From positions 13,353,215-13,417,214 of the forward strand of contig OX637346.1 of assembly GCA_951799405.1 (NCBI GenBank): 64,000 nt of DNA, given 5' to 3'. Positions 43,523 through 52,687 of this stretch are shown piece after piece (the stretch's first letter is position 1; every line of letters starts with the position of its first letter). Below the pieces are notes generated by a model. That model saw only the letters and a list, made by a program, of their open reading frames with translations. It was not told where the DNA came from and ran no database searches. The position numbers were made by a program, and so were the translations under genes. Source of the stretch: Agapetus fuscipes. Taxonomy: Eukaryota; Arthropoda; Insecta; Trichoptera; Glossosomatidae.

Positions 43523-43556
43523 ATATCGAGTTGACCGGTTTCGACCTCTTGGCCAT
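43523..43556 (-). ncRNA. 3' half of a hammerhead (PLE family 4)
   Basis: On the minus strand GGCC AAGA GGTC forms stem II, followed by GAAA, palindromic helix III ACCGGT and cleavage base C. The expected CTGANGA is replaced by an A-rich run, so the 5' half is lost and this copy cannot cleave alone. Confidence 0.6.
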
Positions 43557-43599
43557 TTTTATAATTTTTTTTTTAGAATTAAACAGAGTTTATTTTAAA

Positions 43600-43805
43600 T
43601 TATTTAAAAATTCAAATGGGTAAAACATAGTTTTAATTCACTTATTTATTTCTTTTTTGTGCTCGAACATTATCGCCTAATGAGGCATCTGTAGGCAACC
43701 ATTCTGCTCCTGAAGATGCCTCATTAGGCGAAAATGTTCGAGCACAAAAAAGAAATAAATAAGTGACTTAAAACTATGTTTTACCCATTTGAATTTTGAA
43801 ATAAT
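43600..43805. mobile_element. PLE-like palindrome, family 2
   Basis: Inverted arms of about 95 bp; CAAATGGGTAAAACATAG and ATTTATTTCTTTTTTGTGC on the left are mirrored on the right. The right arm holds an intact hammerhead core, while the left has CTACAGA for CTGAAGA and GATAA for GAAAA. No coding sequence. Confidence 0.8.
43705..43744 (+). ncRNA. hammerhead ribozyme, apparently intact (PLE family 2)
   Basis: Helix I TGCTC (43705-43709) pairs with GAGCA (43740-43744). CTGAAGA is at 43710-43716, extra U at 43717, stem II GCCT/AGGC with loop CATT, GAAA at 43730-43733, helix III AATGTT (imperfect palindrome) and cleavage base C43739. Compared with 17331-17370 it changes one base in helix III, one in the stem II loop and the cleavage base. 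Confidence 0.78.
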
Positions 43806-43935
43806 AAAAAATGGACTTTCACCGTGTTAAAAGATCAACACTGTAACTGTAACTCTGTCGCCATTCCGCTAGGGGTGGCCAGAGCCTCTGCAGAGCTGCA
43901 ACACTAAAAAATATAAGAGTTTATTTTCATTATTT
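43806..43935 (+). repeat. PLE-related end repeat split by an insertion
   Basis: AAAAATGGACTTTCACCGTG and GATCAACACT match 27838-27885; the remainder AAAAAATATAAGAG resumes after a 56-bp insertion. Confidence 0.75.
43843..43898 (-). mobile_element. 56-bp RTE-like LINE tail insertion with TSD
   Basis: CAACACT flanks both sides (43836-43842, 43899-43905). The inserted bases, read minus, are CAGCTCTGCAGAGGCTCTGG ... GGCGACAGAGTTACAG, the 3' end of the RTE-like LINE at 16.5-16.8 kb. Confidence 0.92.
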
Positions 43936-44124
43936 TTAATTTAAAATGGAGTTCTACAAAGTTTCCGCCGAAACATTTCATAAAATGCTTGATTTTCTGG
44001 TTCCGGGTTTTTATTGTTCCGGGCATTTCATAAAATGTATATGAATGTTTATATGTCACTGAAGTTTGATGATAAATTTATAGTTTTTTACAATTCCTTG
44101 AATTACAAGTTATTTTGTGGATGA
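43936..44124. other. unassigned stretch
   Basis: CATTTCATAAAATG palindromic words recur. No gene. Confidence 0.3.
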
Positions 44125-44183
44125 TGCTGTATGAGCCTTAAATGTCAACATATCTTTGCCACTTATATTATAGATTATAGATG
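44125..44183 (+). repeat. SINE-A 3' end scrap
   Basis: ATGAGCCTTAAATGTC, ATATCTTTGCCACTTA and TATAGATTATAGATGG. Confidence 0.7.
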
Positions 44184-44452
44184 GTACAGAGAGTTTTCAC
44201 TCCAACGATATCGAACCACATTATTTTTCTATCTACTGTTACTAGTGGGTAAGTTTGTGATTGTACTTACTTACTTGGTATGTACGGATAGGAGTAGAAA
44301 GCACTTTTCCGACGTCAAGCGAGGCTTGATCATAAATTATTTATTATAGGCATTATCCTAGTTGGTAATTCTGGAAATACGATCAATACTCGACTGTAAC
44401 TTATTAAAGTGATGGTTCTCGGCCTACTTTTATCCATTGAGCCTGTACCCCT
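44184..44452. other. unassigned stretch
   Basis: No gene recognised. Confidence 0.3.
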
Positions 44453-44590
44453 AGTACAAAACATTCCGACTAAACTAAACCATAAATAAATATGAAAAAC
44501 TTAAACGCACAGTAGAAGCACTGTTAAGAGTTTCTATACATTTTCCAGTTAACGCTGCACTTAGTTTAAGCGTAATGTTTTATTTGGTAA
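44453..44590. mobile_element. TIR MITE (TACCYCAAG family)
   Basis: GTACCCCTAGTACAAAAC and GACTAAACTAAACCATAA face TTAGTTTAAGCGTAATG and TTTATTTGGTAAGTAC. Confidence 0.7.
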
Positions 44591-44960
44591 GTACTAAAGA
44601 ACACAAGTTGTAGTATCGTCCTGTGTTATTATGTTTGGAAGTTTTACTGCACAATGTTGGAAATAATAATAACAGGAGCATTGTATTCTCCATTAAATGC
44701 GCCATCATATCGACTGAAAGGTAATTTCCCTATTAGTGCTGATCACTTATTCATAACTGTGTAAACTTACGGATGCCAGTTTATGAAGAAAATGGAAAAT
44801 CAATAATTGAGGTTGCGAAAATATATTCAACACTTTATGCACGCAAAAATGCTCGTCGACTGAAGCCATTTATACCATAGGCGCATAGACTTGTTCAAAA
44901 TAAAATCATGTGTCAAAATAACGTTCATGTGCATTAAGGTGGCCGGATGTGCATTAATAA
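44591..44960. other. unassigned stretch
   Basis: No gene or repeat recognised. Confidence 0.3.
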
Positions 44961-45257
44961 GACCGGTACGTAGTCTATTGGCAACGGTTTGGACTCGTCG
45001 TGGAAGGTGGTGGGTTCAAATCCAGGCAGAGCTCAAAAAATATAGGTACCATTCAGATTTTCAAATATGCTTTTCACCAGTTTGAAAAATTCATACTTAT
45101 ACCTTTACCAGACACCGGTCACCAAAGGTCCATCCAGCCTTACAGCAGCTTACTGGGTCTTGCTTGATAATTGGCGCTTTCCATAGCGACTTTGAAGCTC
45201 GCAGAGGGATCTTACACAAGAACAGCGCTCACTAAATACATCATCTATTATTATTAA
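44961..45257 (+). repeat. SINE-D copy, tail type 2
   Basis: Starts GACCGGTACGTAGTC, B box GGTGGGTTCAAATCC, central CAGCTTACTGGGTCTTGC, then GCTCGCAGAGGGATC, AACAGCGCTCACTAAATAC and a TTA-type end. Confidence 0.93.
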
Positions 45258-45278
45258 GAAATCGAAATTGAAAGGCAG

Positions 45279-45330
45279 CTCTGGCCACCCCAAGCGGATG
45301 GGTGACAGAGCAACAGTAACAGAAACAGTA
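45279..45330 (+). repeat. RTE-like LINE tail scrap
   Basis: GCAGCTCTGGCCACCCCAAG, GGTGACAGAGCAACAG and an ACAGTA-type microsatellite. Confidence 0.8.
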
Positions 45331-45411
45331 AATTAGGCTTTTCCTGAAATAGTGATGGCATTGAAAAGAGTGAGATGTTAACTACAGTATTTTAGTATAT
45401 ACTTTCTTCTT

Positions 45412-45640
45412 CAGCCTTTCTCAGTTTACTCTTGCAAGTAGGCTTCCTCCAATCTTCTCCATGCTTTTCTATCATCTGCCGTGTTCAGCCATCTCCGCCT
45501 GCAGTTCCCTTGATGTCGTCCAGCCAGCTCAGTTGGGGTCTCCCTACTCCGCACTTGGACATTCTGGATTGCCATTAGACAATTCATTCGACCACTTATC
45601 GTGATCCTGTCTTACCAGGTGACCTGTCCGTTTCAGTTGA
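45412..45640 (-). pseudogene. LINE ORF2 C-terminus (GHLVR ... SWLDDIK type)
   Basis: On the minus strand the frame reads GHLVRQDHDKWSNEL, then, across a frameshift or stop, GRPQLSWLDDIKGTAG, and in another register DDRKAWRRLEEAYLQE. This is the GHxxR, GRPxxxWxDDxK, DRxxWRxLEEAY order of a LINE ORF2 end. An AAG-rich stretch closes the element. At least one frameshift is needed to join the parts. Confidence 0.75.
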
Positions 45641-45732
45641 GGGTAATTTAAGCGATATGTTGATTTTAAAATGAAACAACTGAAAAAAAGTTTACTAGAA
45701 TTTTTTTTTTTGAATTACACCAAAAAGATTGT

Positions 45733-46200
45733 TTCTTGACGTATAGGTTGGTATGAGTCTGACCCGCCGTGCTGTAAAAACTTGGTTCACTTTTGCCAAT
45801 GACAACCCGGTTTCAGGGAGAGGTGGCAGGAGTTGCATAGTTTATGTTCATGGGAGGTTTGGTTTATTTTGTTCATGGGCGTGCATCCCATACAAGCACA
45901 TGCGTCCAATAGGAAGGCAATATAATATGGTAAAAATCCATTTAAGCTTGATATTCAGATAGAAAATTCAAATTTTATGTTTGGTTGAAGCCATTGTTAG
46001 CACTTCAGTCAATTTCAAATGAGTTATTTAAAAGAATGGGAGAAAATATTTATTCTGAAATGTACTTGCCTAAACCCTATGCACGCTCCTGACATGCAGC
46101 ATGTGTTAGCGGGAACTTACATGTGTCTGCTTGTGAGCATGCATTAAGTATAAGCCTTTTGTGAATGTGAATATATCTTTGCCGCTTAGATTAGATGAGA
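45733..46200 (+). repeat. SINE-A variant, split by about 200 bp
   Basis: 45733-45880 holds the head (CTTGACGTATAGGTTGG) and body (CAACCCGGTTTCAGGG). The 3' end resumes at about 46090 (CATGCAGCATGTGTTAGCG, GTGTCTGCTTGTGAGCATG, TTAGATTAGATG). The intervening sequence has no match here. Confidence 0.8.
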
Positions 46201-47119
46201 CTGTATAGAAAATATTTTTGGGACGAAACAAAAATATGAAAAAAGATAATAAATTAATTTTAACAAAAACCTATTTTTTATGTTTTTATTTTTATGTCAG
46301 GTGTAATATATATTTTGTAGACTAGATGAATGAAAAAAAACATTTTTTTTTTCAATTAGCCTTTATGGCAGTCAGAAACCTTGAATGTGGATAAATAATT
46401 ACTTCATTATATTTTTTCTCTGCAGCATTTGTAAGACTTCTTTTCTCCATTGTCAACTTTTTCTTTGTTTTTGTAAATCAAGAATATTATAATTATTTTT
46501 TTCCTCAAAAACTAAACATTATTACAATATAATTCAAACGAAGAATATAAAGTTGCAGAAATAGCAAATAAAAATGTATGAATTTTCTAAGTATTAAAAA
46601 AAAGCTAAAAAGAAAATACTATAAATTTAGGGGAAAATCATAAGTTTTAAGACGGCTGAATCAGGATTAAGTAGATGGAAATGTATGTAGGTAGTACTAA
46701 AAAAGTCTTAGTTCAAAAATTAATAAATGATGACTTGAAATAAAGACGAATATAATTATGTCTATAAAGTAATTTATGTCTATAAAGAACGAAACCAATG
46801 TAGCATATTTTATCCTCAGTACATACGAGTATCTATGCATCATAAATTAAACTCAAAAACGATAATATTTGATCCAAGATAACTTTGAATCTGTCTCCGC
46901 CTTCATAATTTCTTATCTTTTCGTAGCCATCAGTTCATATGGAAAGTGCACATAAGCTTAGAGATAAAATCGCAAACGCATATAAACGTTTATACTGACG
47001 AGCATAGAGGATATGTCATCAAAATATTATAAGTAATTAATGTGAATAAAATATTAATTTATTTTACTCGTCATTTTATGAAAATTCACTCTACCATGGA
47101 AAATTCAAAATCATCTAAA
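46201..47119. other. unassigned AT-rich stretch
   Basis: No gene or repeat recognised. Confidence 0.35.
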
Positions 47120-47315
47120 CGGGTTACGACGGTAACTTTGATTAGCGTTTTACAAGCAAAAACAACGCTGGTTCGAGTCGTTTGACGATAACATCGACCG
47201 TAATGTAACAAATGACTTTGAGTAGTAAGAAAATATGAATTATTAATTTAAAAAATTGAAAGTTCATGTGTCTTGTCAAAAGGTTTGTGAATTGCGTTTC
47301 TTTTCACGCTTTTTT
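47120..47315 (+). repeat. SINE-B, strongly diverged
   Basis: AACGCTGGTTCGAGTCG, GACGATAACATCGACC and GTGAATTGCGTTTC keep the order. Confidence 0.6.
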
Positions 47316-47449
47316 AAATTGAAAATTTATTAAATCTGGAAGAAAATATACATAATCGGCTATGTGAAATGCATATTTCTTATGATTATTTCTTTGAAAC
47401 AAAGTATTGACTTATGAAATATCACGTAAATACAAAGGAGCGTAAAGCG

Positions 47450-47600
47450 AACGTAAAATAAGAAAATGCATGAAAAAGGCGATGGGTATGAATGAATTGA
47501 AAGAAGTATGTCAGGATAAGAAAAAATGGAGGCAGCTCTGCAGAGGCTCTAGCTACTCCTAACGGAATGGTGACAGAGTTACAGTTAGGTAATAAGGTAA
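47450..47600 (+). pseudogene. RTE-like LINE 3' scrap
   Basis: AAAATGCATGAAAAAGGCG, GAATTGAAAGAAGTATGTC, GCAGCTCTGCAGAGGCTC and GGTGACAGAGTTACAG repeat 16.68-16.8 kb with frameshifts. Confidence 0.85.
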
Positions 47601-48236
47601 GAATTTTAACGACCTTGTGAAGTCATCGATAATTTCAAATTCTGCATAACGCTTTCTCGGTGCGTGGCAAAATTTTTGTCACTATATGTATATGGACAGA
47701 TTTCATTAAAAAATTGAGTACAGATATGACAATGGTTTATTTAAAACGGCCTTCACAAAATTTCCGCTGAAACATTTCATACAATGTTCTACATTTTGCA
47801 TAAAATACATTGTATGAAACAAATCGACTTTTTAATTAACTTATCGATCGATTTGTACCGTTGCATTTTGGATAAGGTTGCAATAACATTGTCTCCCATA
47901 GTCTTGCATGTATAACGCTTAGTGAATACTGTCGATAGCTGATGCGGGTTCATGGATACATTAAGTATGGTGCAAAAAGGTTATCACTAAATGCAGATAC
48001 GTTATATGCACTCAATAATATGATTATTACAAAAATATTCTATCACATTTAACTAATATTTTATAAAGAATACTCTTCGTAGAGAATGTGAGATTATAGT
48101 TTAACACTACGATGAACTTATCAGAAATATCTGATACAATCGACGATTACTTTTTTTCTTCAATGAAATACTTCTTACACTTACAACTCGCTACATTCAG
48201 TTTGAACTATTAAAAGTGACGTTTCTCTAGATGGTC
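47601..48236. other. unassigned stretch
   Basis: No gene or repeat recognised. Confidence 0.35.
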
Positions 48237-48497
48237 TAATCTAATCTAATCTAATCTAAGCTGCAAAGATATATATAATTTAAGATTTATATTAAATGCA
48301 TAACCACAAGCAGACATGTATAATTTCGCGCTAACACATGCCGCATGTGGACCTACATTATAAAAACTCAATCTCAAATGAACATAAGCCCTGCAACTCT
48401 TGCCGTCCTTCCCTGAAACAGGGGTGACATTGGCAAAGTGAACCATTTTTTACAGTATGGGTGGTCAGCCGCATACCAACCTATAAGTCAAGGAACA
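48237..48497 (-). repeat. SINE-A, full length, (TTAGA)n tail
   Basis: TCTAATCTAATCTAATC to CCTATAAGTCAAGGAAC, nearly the same as 9990-10246. Confidence 0.96.
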
Positions 48498-48592
48498 TAC
48501 ATGACAAATTAATTTTTTTAAATCAATAAATAATAATATAACATGGACATAAAAAAAACTAAAACATAAAACTAATTTCACTTTAACAAACC

Positions 48593-48722
48593 CTAGCCGC
48601 CAACATTACAGATCAACCGCCATTTCTTTCTATCCTTACATACTTTTTTCATTTCCTCCAGAGTCATAACCTTCTTTATACAAGCTCTTCTTTTATTATG
48701 ACTCTGGATATTCCATTCATTC
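48593..48722 (-). pseudogene. RTE-like LINE C-terminal scrap
   Basis: The minus frame gives RACIKKVMTLEEMKKVCKDR then KKWRLICNVGG and a stop. It parallels KVMDMNELKKVCKDRKK at 16.7 kb but keeps the W that is a stop there. The longer open frame is a fusion with the adjacent SINE-B and not a gene. Confidence 0.85.
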
Positions 48723-48732
48723 GCAATTTGGT

Positions 48733-48898
48733 CATTTGACCATAACTTTGACCCTGGTTCAACAGATGTTATTGGGTAATTATTCATTAATAATTCAAAT
48801 AATGAATTATTAATTGATGATATTAATACCTGTTTCTGGCCAGGCAGAATGGGTTGGTGAATTGCATTTCTCTTCACAAATCTATTAAAAAAATATAT
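48733..48898 (+). repeat. SINE-B, 5'-truncated
   Basis: TTTGACCCTGGTTCAACAG, the AATTATT inverted block, CTGTTTCTGGCCAGGC and CACAAATCTA. Same subtype as 5.7 kb. Confidence 0.92.
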
Positions 48899-49351
48899 AT
48901 TATTAACCCATAAAAAACATTCTAACCTATAATAATCATAAAAAATAATACTAACCTATGAAAATCATATTATTAACCTATATGAACAGTAATATAAAAA
49001 TTTCAAAGTGTCTTACAATACCAATAACAAGTAAAAATAATTGTTTTGCGTTTGTTCAGTTTTACATGTATTTGTTGAATTAATTTAATGAGCTTACATC
49101 ATTGTAATATTGATGGATGGTAATGCACCTGCCAACACTCATAACTATTATTCGCACACAATTGAATAATTTTCATGAAAACCAATCGTTGCTTATGATT
49201 GATCAGCGTCAGCTGCACATTTTCCATTAATTAAACTTAGTTAAAGGTAAATTTTCAACTCATTTTTCAAGGCTACTTTATGATTGCAAGGGAAGTATAA
49301 TAGAACAACATCCTGTACAACCGAAACGTCTGACAATCTGAAAATCATTGA
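48899..49351. other. unassigned AT-rich stretch
   Basis: The first 100 bases repeat AACCTATAA/AATCATA words; no gene. Confidence 0.35.
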
Positions 49352-49356
49352 CATAT

Positions 49357-49663
49357 TGTTACGTTTTTAAGGTCCGAAAAGTCTACAAATTAAAATACAC
49401 AGGTCTTCTTTCAAATTATTCATTTACACGTGATTTATTTCTTACCAATTTATATTTATCTAAGTCTTCTACTACACAAATTTATATTTCACAGGTTATG
49501 TATCGCTGACACTCGTCGATCAAAGCCGGTAATGTCACTGTCCGGCTGTACGCGACTCTCAGCTTTATATCCTTTACACTACGGAATATTCCAGTGAGTA
49601 AATTCTCCAGCCCATTCCCGAACAGTAAACCAATTTCGAGAAGCGTTCATTTCTAGCAATACA
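49357..49663 (-). mobile_element. solo LTR, gypsy-type, with 5-bp TSD
   Basis: Read on the minus strand the 307-bp unit starts TGTATTGCTAG and ends AACGTAACA (TG...CA). CATAT flanks both sides (49352-49356, 49664-49668). Within it, GGATATAAAGCTGAG is a TATA box in the right direction, followed by CAGCCGGACAGTGAC as a likely start region. GAAATAAATCACG is a polyadenylation signal about 130 bases further. No internal coding sequence is present, so this is a solo LTR left by recombination. Confidence 0.85.
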
Positions 49664-49687
49664 CATATATAATCCTACTTATGACAT

Positions 49688-49868
49688 CTATAATCTATAA
49701 TCTAAGTGGCAAGGATATATTCATTTAAAGCTCTCAGATGTATGCCCACAAACAAACACGTGTAGTTCGCGCTTACAAATGCTGATTGTGTACTTACAAA
49801 TAAAATCCAAACTCAAATGAACATAAGCCCTGCAACTCCTGCCGACATTCCCTGAAACAGGGGTGACA
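49688..49868 (-). repeat. SINE-A, truncated, (TATAGAT)n tail
   Basis: TCTATAATCTATAATC to CCTGAAACAGGGGTGACAT; same subfamily as 20.7 and 37.5 kb. Confidence 0.95.
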
Positions 49869-50224
49869 TAATGCTAATATAACTATATACTACCTACCTG
49901 CTATAATAACTATGTATGTAATAACTACCTAATCTACCATTTACATTACAATATTTTTTACGAAACAATACTTTAATATACTGACATCAAAACCATTTTC
50001 TTACCTAAGTCTTGGCAGAGTGATGTTTATGCCTGCATAAAAATGAGAACGTGCTCCTTTGGAAAATGTAAAAATATGTTTGCAAAAAAATGGTAGATAA
50101 GTTTTCACCTGTAAACATGCTTCAAATGTCAACCATTTTTAACAACAATGTACATTGGAACTTCATTTGGTGGTTTTCAAATAGTGAAATGCACATTTTT
50201 TCTACATGACTATTAATTTGGGAT
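49869..50224. other. unassigned AT-rich stretch
   Basis: No gene or repeat recognised. Confidence 0.3.
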
Positions 50225-50225
50225 C

Positions 50226-50670
50226 GTCGTTGACGATACCATGTTGAAAGCACCGGTTCTCATCACATCACCGAAGTTAAGCAACGTTGCGCGCGGATGC
50301 TACTTGGATGGGTGATCGTTCAGGTACACCGCGTGTCGTTGACATCTTGGACCGGTCCGTAGTCCAGTGGCAACACTTCGGACTCGTAAATGGAAAGTTG
50401 TGGATTCGGATCCCGGCGGAGCACAAAAAATATACAATTTATATTTCCAAATATGCTCTTCGCTGGGTTGAAGAAATTCATAAAGCCTTTACCAAAGACC
50501 GGTCACTAAAGGTACATTCAGCCTTACAGCAATTGGGTATTGCGTGAGTATTGGCGCTTTGTAGCGACGACCAAGCTCTTACACCTCTGCGGCACTACAA
50601 AAAGTGTCATAGACCCCTAGAGTCTCTGGAATCTAGGGTGTCTCCTGCACAGGATTTCTTAAAAAAAATT
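50226..50670 (+). repeat. SINE-D with a 5S rRNA head (5S-tRNA chimera), tail type 1
   Basis: 50226-50343 is a diverged 5S rRNA copy: GATACCATGTTGAAAGCACC, CACCGAAGTTAAGCAACG (A box) and TACTTGGATGGGTGATCG (C box) are in canonical order and spacing, and the end GTGTCGTTGAC fits. A short linker ATCTTGG joins it to the tRNA-like part with A box GTAGTCCAGTGG and B box GGATTCGGATCC. The central domain (ACCAAAGACCGGTCAC, CAGCAATTGGGTATTGC) and tail type 1 (CGGCACTACAAAAAGTGTC, AATCTAGGGTGTC, AGGATTTCTT, A-run) follow. It thus has two internal pol III promoters in a row. A 124-codon shadow frame over part of it is not a gene. Confidence 0.9.
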
Positions 50671-50754
50671 GTCCAAGTGCGATCACATCGAATTCATTAC
50701 GTTGGACGATCTTCCTTGAAAAGCCGCCAAATATTAAGCGATCCGGGCAATTAG

Positions 50755-50945
50755 GCGAAGCGCCTAGGCACATCATGATCCGCCTGATTCATGATATTGT
50801 TGTGATGCCACGTGCTATGGGTGTTTTATTTCCATCACCTGTTGGGCGGCAGCGGTGGGCGGAGCGGCGTGGGGGCGGGGGCGGCGCGCCCGCAGCCAGT
50901 GTTCGGTCAGTGCTAAACGCGCGCGGGCTAGTCCGGTATCTGTAT
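50755..50945 (+). promoter_or_regulatory. CpG-rich candidate promoter
   Basis: The base composition switches to GC-rich with many CpGs (GGGCGG boxes, GCGGCGCGCC) in an otherwise AT-rich window. GGTCAGTGC at 50906-50914 contains the arthropod initiator TCAGT (A at 50909). At +28 GTATC fits the downstream promoter element at four of five bases. No TATA box. A CACGTG E-box lies about 100 bases upstream at 50809. No repeat copy of this segment exists in the window. Direction is inferred from the initiator. A LINE 5' UTR promoter is the alternative. Confidence 0.4.
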
Positions 50946-51080
50946 CACGTGTATGTCTGTCATCTGTGCTCCGTGCTCTGTCCCACGTGTGTGTCTACGA
51001 TCTGTGTTCTGTCCCACGTGTGTGTCTGCAATCTGTGCTCTGTTCCGCGTCTGTGTCTGCGCTCCGTGCTCTCTCTCGCG
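50946..51080. repeat. 31-bp tandem array with E-boxes
   Basis: Units begin at 50946, 50984, 51015 and 51046, with a partial at 51077: CACGTGTGTGTCTACGATC then TGTGTTCTGTCC and variants. Spacing is 31 bp after a first unit enlarged to 38 bp. The first three units hold CACGTG. Three overlapping open frames here are by-products of the array. Confidence 0.85.
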
Positions 51081-51109
51081 TCATTGTTTAGGCGTACAGC
51101 GTCCCTCTC

Positions 51110-52100
51110 TTTCATCCCGCCCAAGGCATCAGCTGATTGCCGCCCATAAAATCAAAATAAACAAACTAAATATAACCTCTTATCACACCAAATAATAACT
51201 AACTGTTTTCATCAAATAAAAAGTGACAAAACTTACCAATCAAAAAGTGTAATCAACAACCCTAAGTAGTCTGTCGAGAGAAAGTGCTATCACATCAAAT
51301 TAATTGTTTTTGCATCAGCCAAAAAGTGACAACATTCAAATCTAATATTTTTTTACAAACATCTTCAGTGATTCTCCGTGACCTCAACATATAAACTTAT
51401 AACAGTATAAAACAATTAAAATATAGTATTTTATTAAAACAATAATAAAAACAACCTATTGTCTGTAATTGATTACAAGACGACAACATTTTTATCCTAC
51501 GTAAGATCGAAAACTAACAATATTTAAGTTATCAATTAAAAAGTGACAGCACTAAAATCAAAAAGTTTTTATCACTTTCAGTGACCTTTAAATATTATCA
51601 AATCAAACAACCAAAATATTGCACCGCATCCCACAAATTACGTTAAAATAAATCGTACTTTATCAATTGAAAAGTGTCAATAAAATATTGTTTCACATCA
51701 CCCTGCGTGACCTAACAAGATTATTATATTAAAAAATTTATCTTTGTGACGTCGCGTCGAGTGAATCTTTATAGCAAAAAAGTAAACAAATATAAATAAA
51801 CATTGCTTTAAATATTATATCACTTTTGTATGTTTTCAGTGTTGAGTGTTAACTTATTGTTTTCTAATATATTTTTCTTAAAATAATTGCCAATAATAAA
51901 TTCGTAAAATTCGACTGAATCATTTTAAAGCATCTCAATCAAATGATATTAATTACACTCATATACGAGTAATACTATTTTAAAAGAAAGATCTCAAGCT
52001 GTATTTTCAATTATACATATTTAAAAATATCAATAGTGAATTTGAAAGTAAGTTTATGTGTTGGTGCCTTATAAAGAAAATTCCTGGATTTGTAGCCGAG
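51110..52100 (+). other. candidate non-coding first exon with AAAAAGTGACA motif
   Basis: Downstream of the candidate promoter the sequence becomes AT-rich and has no coding frame. AAAAAGTGACA occurs at 51218, 51321 and 51538, with close variants at 51242, 51279 and 51669, and GTGACCT words at about 51379 and 51581. A good splice donor GAG|GTAAGA lies at 52100/52101, and another GTAAGT at 52048. This would suit a long 5' UTR exon, but transcription is not shown. No repeat match in the window. Confidence 0.3.
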
Positions 52101-52556
52101 GTAAGAGAAAACAAAGAGTAGCTTTATTCGTCTGTAACTTGTTGCATCCTGTGTGTACACTCGATAAGTTGGGGTATTATTTGCACAATATATTGCGAAA
52201 TAAAGTGAACGCTTTCAACAAACAGACTCCTTGGTTGCAGCGTGGTACTCGCTTCACTGACTTTGCTTTCCCAGCTAAGTGGAAATTCTGCCAGATTTTT
52301 TGCTCTCTCTCTGCGCTTTTCCCCTCTAGAACCACCTACCATTCCTTCAGTTTCCTCCTTCCTTTCCTACAGTCTCCTCCACCTTCCCGTCCTCACCCTT
52401 ACTTCCCTCACTTCTCTGTTTTCTGCATCCTGTTTGTTTGCGCGCTAAGTGTGTTAGAACGTCAAGTTTGTTAAACTTGTAATTCGGTTAAATATAAAAA
52501 GGAATTAAATCCCAGAGCTGGCCACTTGTTGGAGTCAAAAGCAAACAGACCAAAGA
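52101..52556. other. unassigned; pyrimidine-rich at 52290-52420
   Basis: The 138-codon plus-strand frame (52058-52474) ends in a Ser/Pro/Phe-rich stretch encoded by C/T-rich DNA and has no recognised domain. I do not call it a gene. Confidence 0.35.
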
Positions 52557-52595
52557 AGTCTCAAATGAGTTAGTGAAAGTAACTCATTTGAGACT
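52557..52595. repeat. perfect 16-bp hairpin
   Basis: AGTCTCAAATGAGTTA and its exact inverse surround the 7-base loop GTGAAAG. No T-run follows, and no mobile element of this sequence occurs elsewhere in the window. Confidence 0.8.
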
Positions 52596-52687
52596 CCTTT
52601 CTAGCTAAATGATTTCATTCAGAAATTAGCTGAGACAGGAAAATGTCAGGAGTTGTAAAAAAAAAACCTTTACCCATGGAAGATAAT

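Noticed and set aside
48593..48877. 94-codon minus-strand frame as one protein
   Set aside because: It is a read-through of SINE-B into a LINE C-terminal scrap; only the last 31 residues have meaning.
50226..50343. Functional 5S rRNA gene
   Set aside because: Several substitutions in the conserved core, no T-run terminator, and it continues directly into the SINE.
50775..51195. Open frames of 78-124 codons in all three plus registers with Cys/Val/Ser repeats
   Set aside because: The frames are encoded by a 31-bp tandem array in GC-rich DNA (31 is not divisible by 3, so all registers open). No known domain.
52058..52474. 138-codon plus-strand frame
   Set aside because: The second half is encoded by a pyrimidine-rich stretch, there is no domain, and a good splice donor falls inside it.
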